A DNA stretch of 64,000 bases, taken from contig NZ_CM125436.1 of the NCBI RefSeq assembly GCF_052072235.1, positions 2,412,001 to 2,476,000 of the forward strand. Reading direction: 5' to 3'. The notes below the pieces were generated by a model. It saw nothing but the letters and a program-made list of their open reading frames with translations. It had not been told where the DNA came from and did not search any database. This DNA comes from Brevibacillus_D fluminis_A (GTDB taxonomy: Bacteria > Bacillota > Bacilli > Brevibacillales > Brevibacillaceae). Shown piece after piece: positions 1-8,930 of the stretch. The stretch's first letter is position 1, and the number at the start of each line of letters is the position of its first letter. A program made the position numbers and the translations under genes.

Positions 1-418
1 ATTCGAAGCCAAGGCGTTGATGCAGCTGCACGCTCGCATCGTTGCCTTCCGTAATGCCGGCGATCAGCACGTGAAAATCGTTTTCTCTCGCCAGTGCGAT
101 CAGTTCGTTCATGAGGAGCTTGCCGAGCCCCTTGCCGTGATGCTCGTGGTGGATATAAATCGAGGATTCTCCGGTTTGCTGATACGCTTGTTTTTCGCGA
201 AACAGGCTGATCGATGCGTAGCCGATGACCGCGCCATCCTGTTCGGCTACGATGAGCGGATAGCGGCCCGTGAACTTGTGGAACCATTTTTCGCGCTGTT
301 CCAGCGTTTGTTCTTCCAGGTCAAACGTTGCGGCAGACGTACGTACAACGTGATTATAGATCGCAAGCAGAGCGGGGAGATCCGAGATATGTGCATGTCT
401 TACCGTGATTTCTGACAT
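1..418 (-). CDS. GNAT family N-acetyltransferase (3' end outside window)
   Basis: Reading the minus strand from an ATG at 418 gives 139 open codons to the left edge, so the C-terminus is missing. The protein starts MSEITVRHAHISDLPALLAI, typical of phosphinothricin/YncA-type GNAT acetyltransferases. The acetyl-CoA loop is visible as HHGKGLGK (residues 93-100), and NDASVQLHQRLGF near the edge is the usual GNAT motif B. GNAT enzymes move an acetyl group from acetyl-CoA to an amine; the substrate here cannot be told. An AGGCGG-like ribosome binding site lies upstream. The plus-strand open frame over the same bases is its antisense shadow. Confidence 0.85.
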   Translation of the reverse strand, partial: MSEITVRHAHISDLPALLAIYNHVVRTSAATFDLEEQTLEQREKWFHKFTGRYPLIVAEQDGAVIGYASISLFREKQAYQQTGESSIYIHHEHHGKGLGKLLMNELIALARENDFHVLIAGITEGNDASVQLHQRLGFE

Positions 419-482
419 AAAGTCACCGCCTATTGTAGTTACAAATATTTTATGTCAGGTTTCCTCACATCGTCAAGAGCAG

Positions 483-522
483 AAAAAAATCCCCGTTCGC
501 ACCGGTTTGGCGTGATCGGGGA
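483..522 (-). terminator. Rho-independent terminator of the M32 carboxypeptidase gene
   Basis: On the minus strand a stem of CCCCG/CGGGG (490-522) is followed by a run of seven T. It lies just after the carboxypeptidase stop codon. Confidence 0.7.
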
Positions 523-545
523 CTTGCGTAAAAGATTTCGTTCGT

Positions 546-2063
546 TTACAGCTGGTAGATCGCTTTGTATTTGCCCTCCAGATAGTCGACCAGATAGTTG
601 GCATTGGTCAGCTCGCCCGTAATGTCTTGCAAAAGCTCGTTCGGGCTTTTCATTTTGCCGTGACGATGAATGTTTTCCTTCAGCCAGCTGCGGATCGGCG
701 CGAATTGGCCGGAGGCGATCAGCTCGTCGTAGTTGCTGATCTCTTTTTTGAGCGTGTTGGTGATTTGCGCGGCATATACGTTGCCCAAGGAATAGGTCGG
801 GAAGTAGCCGAACAAGCCCTCGGACCAGTGCACGTCCTGCATGCAGCCGTTTGCGTCGGAATCCGGCGTGACGCCGAGATATTCCTGCATTTTTTCGTTC
901 CACAGGTGCGGCAAGTCTTCCACCGCGAGCGAGCCTTCGATCAAGCCTTTTTCCAGCTCGTAGCGGATCATGATGTGCAGGTTGTAGGTAACCTCATCGG
1001 CTTCGATGCGGATGAGCGACGGTGTCACCTGGTTGACGGCGCGGTAGAAGCTCTCTACGCTGACGCCTTCGAGCTGAGTTGGGAACTGCTTGGTCAGCGC
1101 GCCGTAGAAATGGTTCCAGAACGGCAGGCTGCGGCCGACCATGTTTTCCCAATAGCGGGACTGGGATTCATGGATGCCCATCGATGTGCCGTCGCACAGC
1201 GGCGTGCCGAACAGGTCCATCGAGATGTTTTGCTCGTAAATCGCGTGCCCGGTCTCGTGAATGCTGCCGAACAGGGCGGTGCGCAGATCGTTTGGCACGA
1301 AGCGGGTGGTGATACGCACATCGGTCGGCGCAAACGTGGTGCAGAACGGATGCGCGCTGACATCGAGGCGGCCGGCAGCGAAATCGTAGCCGATCTGCTC
1401 GACGATGAAGCGGTTGAATTTCTCCTGCTCGCTTGGCTCGTAATGCTTGGTCAGGAAGCTGGTGTCAGGCTGGTTGGGCGATGCCGCGATGGCGGCGACG
1501 AGATCGACCGTTTTGGCCCGCAGCGTCGCAAACATCGGATCGAGCTGGGCGACGGTCATGCCTGGTTCATACATATCGAGCAGCGCGTTGTATTTGTGGC
1601 CGGTGTAGCCCCAATAGCCGATGAATTCTTGCTGGAAAGCGACGATTTTTTCCAGGTATGGGCGGAAGGCGGCGAAATCGTTTTTCGGACGAGCTTCCTC
1701 CCAAACCGAGCCGGACGTTGCGGTCAGCACGACATACTCTTGATAGCGGTCCGCAGGCAGCTTTTTGGAACGGTCAAACTCTTTGCGGCATTCCTGAACG
1801 GTTTTCGCCAAAATCGGATCGAGGGTCGAAAATACCGCCGGCTCCTCCAAAGCAAGCAAGTATTCCTCCATCTGCGGAGATGTCGCCAGCTTGAAATGCT
1901 CGCCGGACAGCATGCCGATGACATGGGAGCGGGCTTCCGTTCCTTTGCGGGGCGCTTTGGTGCGCAGGTCCCAGCTCAAGACAGCGATGGCTTGCGAGTA
2001 CGTGACCAGCTTGTTGACATACTCACGAAACGATTTGACCAATGTTTCCTGGGTTGTAGACAT
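546..2063 (-). CDS. Carboxypeptidase M32 (thermostable carboxypeptidase Taq family)
   Basis: A cytoplasmic zinc metallocarboxypeptidase of family M32, 505 residues, the usual length for the Taq/Pfu and B. subtilis YpwA enzymes. It removes C-terminal residues from peptides. The zinc site is HETGH at residues 269-273 with the third ligand in HES at 298-300. No signal peptide is seen, as expected. The ATG at 2063 follows AAGGAGG with good spacing. It is monocistronic, with its own terminator, and is divergent from prfC. The 488-residue plus-strand frame over it is an antisense artefact of GC-rich codon use. Confidence 0.95.
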   Translation of the reverse strand: MSTTQETLVKSFREYVNKLVTYSQAIAVLSWDLRTKAPRKGTEARSHVIGMLSGEHFKLATSPQMEEYLLALEEPAVFSTLDPILAKTVQECRKEFDRSKKLPADRYQEYVVLTATSGSVWEEARPKNDFAAFRPYLEKIVAFQQEFIGYWGYTGHKYNALLDMYEPGMTVAQLDPMFATLRAKTVDLVAAIAASPNQPDTSFLTKHYEPSEQEKFNRFIVEQIGYDFAAGRLDVSAHPFCTTFAPTDVRITTRFVPNDLRTALFGSIHETGHAIYEQNISMDLFGTPLCDGTSMGIHESQSRYWENMVGRSLPFWNHFYGALTKQFPTQLEGVSVESFYRAVNQVTPSLIRIEADEVTYNLHIMIRYELEKGLIEGSLAVEDLPHLWNEKMQEYLGVTPDSDANGCMQDVHWSEGLFGYFPTYSLGNVYAAQITNTLKKEISNYDELIASGQFAPIRSWLKENIHRHGKMKSPNELLQDITGELTNANYLVDYLEGKYKAIYQL

Positions 2064-2116
2064 TGCGGGAAATACCTCCTTGCGGTTATGTAGTAAAAAA
2101 AATTTTATTAATTCCG

Positions 2117-2145
2117 ATTATACCATAACCTACATCTTTTGCTAC
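2117..2145 (-). promoter_or_regulatory. Probable promoter of the M32 carboxypeptidase gene
   Basis: A perfect TATAAT reads on the minus strand at 2122-2117, about 55 bases upstream of the start codon. The -35 region at 2145-2140 (GTAGCA) is poor, so this rests mainly on the -10. Confidence 0.4.
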
Positions 2146-2149
2146 CTAC

Positions 2150-2178
2150 TTTCATGCTGCCCCATTTGTCTGTATAAT
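2150..2178 (+). promoter_or_regulatory. Probable SigA promoter of prfC
   Basis: TATAAT at 2173-2178, preceded by TG two bases out of ideal register and by a weak -35 (TTTCAT, 2150-2155) at 17-base spacing. The prfC start codon is 44 bases downstream. Confidence 0.5.
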
Positions 2179-2221
2179 CGTACTGATGGAAGAACCACTT
2201 TTGAGCCTAGGAGAAATGTAA

Positions 2222-3826
2222 ATGAGCCAGATGAATCCCAAATGGGCAGAGGAAATTGCCAAACGGCGCACGTTTGCTATTATTTCCCACCCGGACGCAG
2301 GGAAAACAACCATGACCGAAAAACTGCTCTATTTCGGCGGAGCCATCCGGGAAGCGGGCGTGGTCAAAGGACGGAAAAACTCGAAGCATGCGACATCTGA
2401 CTGGATGGAGATCGAAAAAAAGCGCGGAATCTCCGTCACCTCCAGTGCAATGGACTTCGAATATGAGGGACACCATATCAACATTCTGGATACGCCGGGT
2501 CACCAGGACTTCAGTGAAGATACATACCGGACGCTGACCGCGGCGGACGCGGCCGTGATGATCATCGACGTGGCGAAAGGCGTGGAGGCGCAGACGATCA
2601 AGCTGTTTAAAGTGTGCCGGATGCGCGGGATTCCGATTTTTACGTTCGTCAACAAGCTCGACCGTCACGGGAAAGATCCGTTTGAGCTGTTGGAGGAAAT
2701 CGAGCGCGTGCTGGGCATCCGCTCGTATCCGATGAACTGGCCGATCGGGATGGGCAGCCATTTCTGCGGCGTTTATGACCGGCATAAATCGCGCGTCGAG
2801 CTGTATGTGCAAGGCAGCGACCATAGCGAAATCAAGTTCGTGGACGTATCCGGCGCGGATGATCCGCTGATCGGCGAGCGTGCGGGCGCGGACTTGTGGC
2901 AGCAGTTGCAAGACGAGGTCTCGCTGCTCGATGTGGCAGGCGATGATTTCAACGAAGAGCTGATTGCCAAAGGGCAGTTGACGCCGGTCTTTTTCGGCAG
3001 CGCGATCAACAACTTCGGCGTGCAGACTTTCCTGGACAACTTCCTGGAGATGGCGCCGGCGCCAACAGCGAAAAAGAGCAATATCGGGGAAATCGACCCG
3101 TATACGCGCCCGTTCTCCGGTTTTGTTTTCAAAATCCAGGCGAACATGAACCCGGCGCACCGCGACCGCGTGGCATTCCTGAGGATTTGCTCCGGACGCT
3201 TCGAGCGCGGGATGGCGGTCAAACACGTCCGTCTGAACAAGGAAGTCAAGCTGGCGCAGCCGCTGCAGTTCATGGCGCAGGACCGCGCGATCGTCGAAGA
3301 ATCGTTCGCAGGGGATGTCATCGGGCTGTTCGACCCGGGCATTTTCCAAATTGGCGACACGCTCTGTCTGGGCGAATCGTTTGAGTTTGAGGAAATGCCG
3401 CACTTCTCGCCGGAGTTTTTCTCCAAGGTGACGGTGAAAGACGCGATGAAGCACAAGCAGTTCCAAAAAGGGATCATGCAGCTCACGGAGGAAGGAACGG
3501 TTCAATTGTTCCGTACCTTCCCGATGGACGATCTGATCCTCGGCGTGGTCGGCGTTCTGCAGTTCGAGGTACTGGAATACCGGCTGAAAGCGGAATACGG
3601 CGTGGACATCATGCTGCAGCGCCTGCCGTATCAAATCGCTCGCTGGGTCGACGGCGACAAGGCGACCATCGACCAATTGCGTTCCCGCAGTCAAATCGTG
3701 CGCGACCGTTACGATCGCCCGGTTATGCTGTTCGAAAGCGAATACCAGCTCCGCATGGCAGTCGACAAATATCCAAAACTCAATTTCCACGAAAGCTCGC
3801 TCGGCTTGCGCCAGACAACCGTCTAG
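2222..3826 (+). CDS. prfC: Peptide chain release factor 3 (RF3)
   Basis: A translational GTPase of 534 residues that recycles RF1/RF2 from the ribosome after termination. The GTP-binding motifs are in order: HPDAGKTT (G1, residues 23-30), DTPGHQDF (G3, 90-97) and NKLD (G4, 144-147). The WMEIEKKRGISVTSS segment is the RF3 switch I region and separates it from EF-G, and the length fits RF3 rather than EF-G (about 690). The start is supported by AGGAG 8-9 bases upstream. It is monocistronic, followed at once by a terminator. Confidence 0.97.
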   Translation: MSQMNPKWAEEIAKRRTFAIISHPDAGKTTMTEKLLYFGGAIREAGVVKGRKNSKHATSDWMEIEKKRGISVTSSAMDFEYEGHHINILDTPGHQDFSEDTYRTLTAADAAVMIIDVAKGVEAQTIKLFKVCRMRGIPIFTFVNKLDRHGKDPFELLEEIERVLGIRSYPMNWPIGMGSHFCGVYDRHKSRVELYVQGSDHSEIKFVDVSGADDPLIGERAGADLWQQLQDEVSLLDVAGDDFNEELIAKGQLTPVFFGSAINNFGVQTFLDNFLEMAPAPTAKKSNIGEIDPYTRPFSGFVFKIQANMNPAHRDRVAFLRICSGRFERGMAVKHVRLNKEVKLAQPLQFMAQDRAIVEESFAGDVIGLFDPGIFQIGDTLCLGESFEFEEMPHFSPEFFSKVTVKDAMKHKQFQKGIMQLTEEGTVQLFRTFPMDDLILGVVGVLQFEVLEYRLKAEYGVDIMLQRLPYQIARWVDGDKATIDQLRSRSQIVRDRYDRPVMLFESEYQLRMAVDKYPKLNFHESSLGLRQTTV

Positions 3827-3850
3827 GACAAATACGGCAGCAATCGAGGC

Positions 3851-3880
3851 AAGGTCCCTCTTTTTGGAGGGGCCTTTTTT
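3851..3880 (+). terminator. Terminator after prfC
   Basis: Stem AGGTCCCTC / GAGGGGCCT around a TTTTTG loop, followed by six T. Confidence 0.85.
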
Positions 3881-3955
3881 CTGTTCTATCACTACCCATT
3901 CTATGAAAGTATGGTATCCTACTATGAGAAAAACGGAGTAAGGAGTGCAGCCAAG

Positions 3956-5044
3956 ATGTATCAGCTTATACGAAAGTATCTGTTTCAGCAGGAACCTGAA
4001 GAGATTCATGAGAAGACGATTCATTCCCTGAGACTGGTAGAAGATTCTGCTCCGGGCAAAGCCATATTGAAAATGATCTACCAAATTCGCGACGAACGGC
4101 TGGAGACGAAGCTGTGGGGCATCACCTTTCCGAATCCGGTCGGATTGGCAGCGGGTTTTGACAAAAATGCAGAAGTGTACCACGCGCTTGGGGCGCTTGG
4201 CTTCGGGTTTGTCGAGGTCGGGACGCTCACCCCGCAAGGACAGCCGGGCAATCCGAAGCCGCGCGTGTTTCGCCTGCCCGAGCACCAAGCCTTGATCAAC
4301 CGGATGGGCTTCAATAATCAGGGGGCCTATCTCGCTTCTCAACGACTGGTCGACTATGCGTATTCCGATGTGCCGATCGGCATCAACATCGGGAAAAACA
4401 AACTGACGCCAAACGAGGAAGCCGTCAGCGACTACAGCAAATGCATGGACATGCTGTATGCGTACGGCCATTATTTCGTCATCAACATCAGCTCGCCGAA
4501 CACACCGAACCTGCGCGATCTGCAGGAAACGGAAAACCTGCGCGCGCTCATTCGTGCGGTGCGCGAAAAAGCGGCGGAACTGGAAGGGCGCGGCATGAAG
4601 AAAAAGCCGATTCTTTTGAAAGTAGCGCCAGACATGGCAGACGAGCAGATGCATGATGTCGTCCATGCCGCTGTCGAGGAAGGCATTTCGGGCCTCATTG
4701 CGACCAATACGACGGTGTCGCGCGAAGCGGTCGGGAACCATCCGAAAGCCGGGGAGGCAGGAGGCTTGAGCGGAAGACCGCTGACGGACCGTTCCACACA
4801 GTGGATCAAGGCGATTTATCAGGAAGTGGGCGGTCAAGTGCCGATTGTCGGCGTTGGCGGGATTTTTACCGGAGCGGACGCCTACAGCAAAATTCGCGCT
4901 GGCGCGAGTCTTGTGCAAGTCTATACCGGGATGATTTATCAAGGGCCGGGAATTGCCAAACAAATCAACAAGGAGCTTATCAAGCTGCTGGCAAGAGACG
5001 GGTTTCAGCACATCAGCGAAGCGGTTGGCGTGGACGCCACCTAA
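3956..5044 (+). CDS. pyrD: Dihydroorotate dehydrogenase (quinone), class 2
   Basis: Oxidises dihydroorotate to orotate in pyrimidine synthesis, passing electrons through FMN to membrane quinone. I chose the ATG at 3956 (362 residues), not the in-frame ATG at 3911: the product then begins MYQLIRKYLFQQEPEEIH, the N-terminal membrane-associated extension of class 2 enzymes, and AAGGAG stands just upstream. NISSPNTPNLR (177-187) carries the catalytic serine (Ser180) that marks class 2; class 1 has cysteine. It stands alone, away from any pyr operon, which is common for class 2 genes. Confidence 0.95.
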   Translation: MYQLIRKYLFQQEPEEIHEKTIHSLRLVEDSAPGKAILKMIYQIRDERLETKLWGITFPNPVGLAAGFDKNAEVYHALGALGFGFVEVGTLTPQGQPGNPKPRVFRLPEHQALINRMGFNNQGAYLASQRLVDYAYSDVPIGINIGKNKLTPNEEAVSDYSKCMDMLYAYGHYFVINISSPNTPNLRDLQETENLRALIRAVREKAAELEGRGMKKKPILLKVAPDMADEQMHDVVHAAVEEGISGLIATNTTVSREAVGNHPKAGEAGGLSGRPLTDRSTQWIKAIYQEVGGQVPIVGVGGIFTGADAYSKIRAGASLVQVYTGMIYQGPGIAKQINKELIKLLARDGFQHISEAVGVDAT

Positions 5045-5049
5045 TGGAA

Positions 5050-5088
5050 AACCGATGATTTCGTGTAGACGGGAATCATCGGTTTTTT
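5050..5088. terminator. Terminator between convergent pyrD and MocR genes
   Basis: Stem AACCGATGATT / AATCATCGGTT followed by TTTTTT on the plus strand; the minus strand also ends in a short T run, so it may serve both genes. Confidence 0.8.
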
Positions 5089-5108
5089 GCATGCATACCG
5101 GCTTGTTT

Positions 5109-6506
5109 TTATTGATCCCCAAGCGAGATTGCTTCCCCCAGCCTTCGGATTCCCTCCGCGATCTGCTCTTCCTGCAAATGACCATAGCCCAAAATCAACC
5201 GCCCATCGTGCCGCCCGGAAACGATGGCATGTGCTTCCACCGGATACACCAGCACACCGGCGCGGGCTGCCCGCTCAAAAAAAGCGGGGGCGAAGCAGTG
5301 TCCGGCAAACGTGGCGATCAAATGCATCCCCGTCGATTCGCCGCTGATCGCCACGCGCTCCCCGAATTGATGGCGCAAGGCGCTGATGAGACAATCGCGC
5401 CGCTTGCGGTACAGCTTTTTCATCCGGTTGATATGGCGGGCAAGATCCCCCTCGGCGAGGAAGCGGGCCAAAGCCAGCTGTGTAAACGAGGCGGTATGCA
5501 GATCGGCAAACCATTTCAGCTCGCGGCACCGCGTCACCAATGCGGTCGGCAGCACGAGATAGCCGATGCGCAAGGCAGGCGAGAGAATTTTGCTGAAGGT
5601 GCCGACATAAATCACGCGTTCGGGGGCCAATCCTTGCAAGGAGCTGATCGGCGGACCCGCATGGCGAAATTCGCTGTCATAATCGTCCTCGACCACATAC
5701 GCTCCCGCTTGTTGTGCGTATTGAAGCAGTTGAATGCGGCGCTGGATGGGGAGTGTCCCGCCCAGTGGAAACTGGTGGGACGGCGTCACGAACACCAGCT
5801 TAGGTCCAGTCGCATCCGGCAGCAGATCGGTGCGCATCCCTTGCGCATCCACCGGAACCGGATGCAGCACGCAGCCGGTAGCGCTGATGATCGCCTGAAT
5901 GTCGCGTGTGATCGGGTCCTCGATGACAGCTTCATCGCCTGGCTGCAGAAGCAGCCGGGCGGCGAGCGCGAGCGCCTGTGTCGTGCCGGACGTAATCACG
6001 ATCTCTTCCGGGCTGCACGTTACGCCGCGCACCCTGCCGAGATAGCGGGCCAACTCCTCCCGCAGCTCCGGGCGCCCCTCCGGCTTGCCGTAGCCAAACG
6101 CGTCCGCATCTGCCGTGAGCGACACCTCTTGCAACAGGCGGCCCCAACGACGCCGGGGAAAAAGCGTGAGATCCGGGATGCCGGAGCGAAAATCGATCGC
6201 TGGCTGGGCTAGCGCTGCAGCAGGAGCGGAAGCAGCGGGAAGAGGTGACTGGTAATGGGGCAAGCAAGCCCCCTCGCTCACATACGTGCCGGAGCCGTGA
6301 TGCCCGTGGATAAACCCTTCCGCAAAAAGCAGCTCATACGCTTCCAGCACCACGTTGCGCGACACGTGCAGCGATTTGGACAGCTCCCGCGTGGAGGGCA
6401 GCTTTTCGCCGGCTTTCCATGCCCCGCTTAAAATGTTACCCCGAATTTGTTCAAAAATTTGCCGGATCAGCGGAAGTTCCGATGTCCGGTCGACGGTCAG
6501 AAACAA
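5109..6506 (-). CDS. MocR/PdxR-type regulator (GntR HTH fused to aminotransferase domain)
   Basis: 465 residues. The N-terminus (about 10-75) is a GntR winged helix, with the segment LPSTRELSKSLHVSRNVVLE. The rest is a type I aminotransferase fold with the PLP-lysine motif TFSKILSPALRIGY. MocR proteins use PLP or an amino-compound aldimine as effector. The start is TTG at 6506, with AAAGGAG 10 bases upstream; an ATG that overlaps this site is out of frame and stops after five codons. It is divergent from a proline dehydrogenase, which suggests, but does not prove, control of proline catabolism. Confidence 0.9.
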   Translation of the reverse strand: MFLTVDRTSELPLIRQIFEQIRGNILSGAWKAGEKLPSTRELSKSLHVSRNVVLEAYELLFAEGFIHGHHGSGTYVSEGACLPHYQSPLPAASAPAAALAQPAIDFRSGIPDLTLFPRRRWGRLLQEVSLTADADAFGYGKPEGRPELREELARYLGRVRGVTCSPEEIVITSGTTQALALAARLLLQPGDEAVIEDPITRDIQAIISATGCVLHPVPVDAQGMRTDLLPDATGPKLVFVTPSHQFPLGGTLPIQRRIQLLQYAQQAGAYVVEDDYDSEFRHAGPPISSLQGLAPERVIYVGTFSKILSPALRIGYLVLPTALVTRCRELKWFADLHTASFTQLALARFLAEGDLARHINRMKKLYRKRRDCLISALRHQFGERVAISGESTGMHLIATFAGHCFAPAFFERAARAGVLVYPVEAHAIVSGRHDGRLILGYGHLQEEQIAEGIRRLGEAISLGDQ

Positions 6507-6525
6507 ACGTCCATCGCTCCTTTAT

Positions 6526-6592
6526 AAGTGGCACCATCATTTTTCATGAACAGTGGATCTACTGGCGGCCACTTTCTTCCTGTATTGTACAG
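6526..6592. promoter_or_regulatory. Candidate operator region between MocR and proline dehydrogenase
   Basis: The 113-base divergent spacer holds nested symmetry: AAGTGGC (6526-6532) with its complement GCCACTT (6568-6574), CAGT/ACTG (6551-6564), and a palindrome CTGTATTGTACAG (6580-6592). Such symmetry suits the adjacent regulator, but the binding site is inferred. Confidence 0.4.
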
Positions 6593-6619
6593 ACAAACAG
6601 TGAAAAAAAGGAAGTGTAC

Positions 6620-7582
6620 ATGATGATAAAAGAGGGAGCACAAGCGGCGGCAGCTTTAAAGGAGATCGCCCGCAATTCGCAGTTGAAAGCGTATGTCCAG
6701 CAGTCCGAATGGTTCCCGCTGCTGCGGCGGGCTGCCAAGCGATACGTTCCGGCCGAGACGATCGAGGATGCGCTCACCGTAGCGGTTGCGATCGTCGCAC
6801 ATGAATATGCGGTCTCGCTCGAGTTCATCGGGGAAAATACGGATTCGCCGGAAGCATGCATGGCGGCAAAAGCGGAGTTTCTGCAGCTGATCCGTCGGGG
6901 TGAGAAGCTGTCAAAAGAAACGACCGTCTCGTTTGACCTTTCGCATATCGGGCTTAGCGTCGACCGACGGCTGGCTGCTAGGCACCTCCATGAATTGGCG
7001 GAAGAAGCGAGCAAGCGAGGCATCGTCTTGATGGTCAGCATGGAGGAGGCGGAGAAAACCGGGGCGATTTTGGAGCTGTATACGGAAGCGGCGGCTGCCT
7101 ACCCGGATGTGCTGGGGATCACGATCCAGGCCCATCAGCACCGAAGCGCAGACGATTTGCACAAGCTGCTGGCGGTTCCCGGACGCATCCGGCTTGTCAA
7201 AGGCGCGTTTCTTGAGCCTGCGGAGGTGGCGCTGCCGCGTTCGGAAGCGTTGCTTGAACGGTACGTGGATTTCGCGAAACGGCTTATCAAGGCAGGGAAG
7301 CCTGTCTCGATCGCAACGCATGACCAGCGAGCGCTTGATCGCCTGAATGCGGCAAACCTGCTGAAAGAGCCGCATGTCGAGCTGGAAATGCTCTACGGGA
7401 TCGCGGCGGAGCGGTTACTGGCGCAAAAGCTCAACGGCTGCAAGACTCGGGTGTATGTGCCGTATGGCGTGGAATGGTATCTGTACCTGTGCCACCGGTT
7501 GGCGGAATACCCGCCGAATCTGTACGATGCCGTCGCCGATCTGGTTCATCCCGAACGGACCGAGCGGCTGCCGTATGTGTAG
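6620..7582 (+). CDS. Proline dehydrogenase
   Basis: FAD-dependent first step of proline catabolism, oxidising proline to pyrroline-5-carboxylate. 320 residues, the size of monofunctional Bacillota enzymes. Conserved ProDH blocks are visible: LVKGAFLEP in the barrel, ELEMLYGI, and the C-terminal RVYVPYGVEWYLYLCHRLAE. The ATG at 6620 is preceded by AAAGGAAG; the reading frame is open further upstream but without a start signal. No pyrroline-5-carboxylate dehydrogenase is adjacent. Confidence 0.92.
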   Translation: MMIKEGAQAAAALKEIARNSQLKAYVQQSEWFPLLRRAAKRYVPAETIEDALTVAVAIVAHEYAVSLEFIGENTDSPEACMAAKAEFLQLIRRGEKLSKETTVSFDLSHIGLSVDRRLAARHLHELAEEASKRGIVLMVSMEEAEKTGAILELYTEAAAAYPDVLGITIQAHQHRSADDLHKLLAVPGRIRLVKGAFLEPAEVALPRSEALLERYVDFAKRLIKAGKPVSIATHDQRALDRLNAANLLKEPHVELEMLYGIAAERLLAQKLNGCKTRVYVPYGVEWYLYLCHRLAEYPPNLYDAVADLVHPERTERLPYV

Positions 7583-7606
7583 AAAAAGAGGAGTCAGTAT
7601 AACAAA

Positions 7607-7643
7607 AACCCGTCAGGATGCGCTGCCTGGCGGGTTTGCTTTT
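7607..7643 (+). terminator. Terminator after proline dehydrogenase
   Basis: Stem AACCCGTCAGG / CCTGGCGGGTT with an eight-base loop, then TGCTTTT. Confidence 0.75.
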
Positions 7644-7811
7644 GCAGCAGGGAATGCTAGAAACTTCTTTGAAAAATGCGATGCTACCACGTTTGCTTTC
7701 TGTTGCTGTTTGGTGGAAGGGATAGACTTGGCGGGGCGCGATGATCTCTGGATAAAATTGTTACGAAAACGTAATAATAGTCGAAAAAGGGTTGAAAAAG
7801 GAGGGATAAAC

Positions 7812-8411
7812 GTGCCCTATTGGTTGCAGGCTATCATCTTGTTTTTGGCGGCAAACGTTTTGTTTCGAATCAGTGGAAAACAATCAATTTCATCCATGAG
7901 AGTGGATGAGGTGGTCATTATGATCGGGCTTGCTTCCGTATTAGTTGAGCCCCTTAAATCAAAAAATTTGTGGATCTGCATCTATGTGGGAGCCGTTCTG
8001 ATATTGCTGATGTTAAGCATGACTTATTTGGAAATCTTTTTTCCCAAGTTGAAACGGTGGGTGATGGGAGAGCCTATCGTTCTGATCAAGAATGGAGTAA
8101 TTAATCACCAAAATTTAAAACGCGCTCGAATGACAGTGGATGAGCTGAAAATGCGCATACGTGTTGAAAAGATCACGGATATATCCCAAATACGGTTTGC
8201 CACACTTGAAGCGAGTGGTAGACTCGGCTTGGACATGGACCCTGCATACGCTGCCGCTACAAAAAAAGACATTGAAGAACTGAAACAAGCAATTCAATTG
8301 ATCGGCAGTCGAGTAAACGCTTCTGTACAATATACCACCCCCTCAGCGAATCCTGAAAAGGATCTCTTTATCCAAGCAGATAAGGTGCAAGAACAAGATC
8401 CGCTGCAATAA
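7812..8411 (+). CDS. DUF421 / YetF-family membrane protein
   Basis: 199 residues from a GTG at 7812 placed behind an ideal AAAAGGAGG site; the frame is open far upstream into the previous gene, so the GTG is the only supported start. Three N-terminal membrane segments (about 2-70) are followed by a soluble domain with PIVLIKNGVINHQNLKRARM and the DELKMRIR segment typical of DUF421. The family is common in spore formers; its role is not settled. A weak possible promoter, TTGGCG-N17-GATAAA, sits at 7728-7756. Confidence 0.85.
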   Translation: MPYWLQAIILFLAANVLFRISGKQSISSMRVDEVVIMIGLASVLVEPLKSKNLWICIYVGAVLILLMLSMTYLEIFFPKLKRWVMGEPIVLIKNGVINHQNLKRARMTVDELKMRIRVEKITDISQIRFATLEASGRLGLDMDPAYAAATKKDIEELKQAIQLIGSRVNASVQYTTPSANPEKDLFIQADKVQEQDPLQ

Positions 8412-8930
8412 ATGCCGGATGGAAGTATGGGAGCGGAATACACCATTTGTTTATTCATTGGATTTTTCATGAATGTTACCAATTTTTGGATCAAGTATAC
8501 AAGCCGAAAAGGACGGCCTTGAAGCAGTTGTTCAGTGATAATCAGGTAGAAGACCGGAACCCCTTTCGTACAAGGAGTCCCGGTCTTCTCCTTTACCCGC
8601 TCCTTGAGAAGTAGTTCGACCATATCCAAGGGCGACAAACTCACTGAAGTCATTTTTTCTTTTTTCAACTCTGGCAATTTGAGCCAGATACGAAAGAGTA
8701 ATGCAAGGAGAGCTGGTTTCCGCGCGATCAAGCCGATCTTGATAAAACAAAATCGCATTGGCTCCTTTATCGATTCTTTTTTCTACTTTTTACCACAGAA
8801 TTCAGACGTGCTCCTTGAAAGAATGTGACGTTTTGCAAGGGAAATCAGTCCTCTACTAGGCAAGTAAACCGAATGAAAAAATTTTTTAGCGCAGCATGCA
8901 GGGTTTTTTGCAGGGCGTGCGTCTATTGAA
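8412..8930. other. 519-base stretch without a supported gene; contains a strong inverted repeat
   Basis: A perfect 9-base inverted repeat, GAAGACCGG (8549-8557) with CCGGTCTTC (8580-8588), has a second pairing CCCCTT/AAGGAG inside it. The T-tail is poor (CTCCTTTA), so it is not a clear terminator. Two overlapping minus-strand open frames (8294-8758, 8532-8750) resemble no family I know and lack convincing start signals. The right end holds the leader of the sigma-factor gene. Confidence 0.5.

Noticed and set aside
17..415. 132-codon plus-strand frame
   Set aside because: Antisense of the GNAT acetyltransferase, whose minus-strand product has clear family motifs.
627..2093. 488-codon plus-strand frame
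   Set aside because: Antisense of the M32 carboxypeptidase; no family features and no ribosome binding site.
3911..3955. Upstream in-frame ATG for pyrD
   Set aside because: It would put 15 non-conserved residues before the normal class 2 N-terminus, and the AAGGAG site is spaced for the ATG at 3956.
2207..5185. 992-codon minus-strand frame spanning two genes
   Set aside because: Antisense of prfC and pyrD and of the terminators between them; a by-product of GC-rich codon use.
4953..6212. 419-codon plus-strand frame
   Set aside because: Runs from inside pyrD through a terminator and antisense to the MocR gene.
8294..8758. Overlapping minus-strand frames in the 8.4-8.8 kb gap
   Set aside because: No recognisable family, no start signal; the two frames read the same DNA and neither is better than the other.
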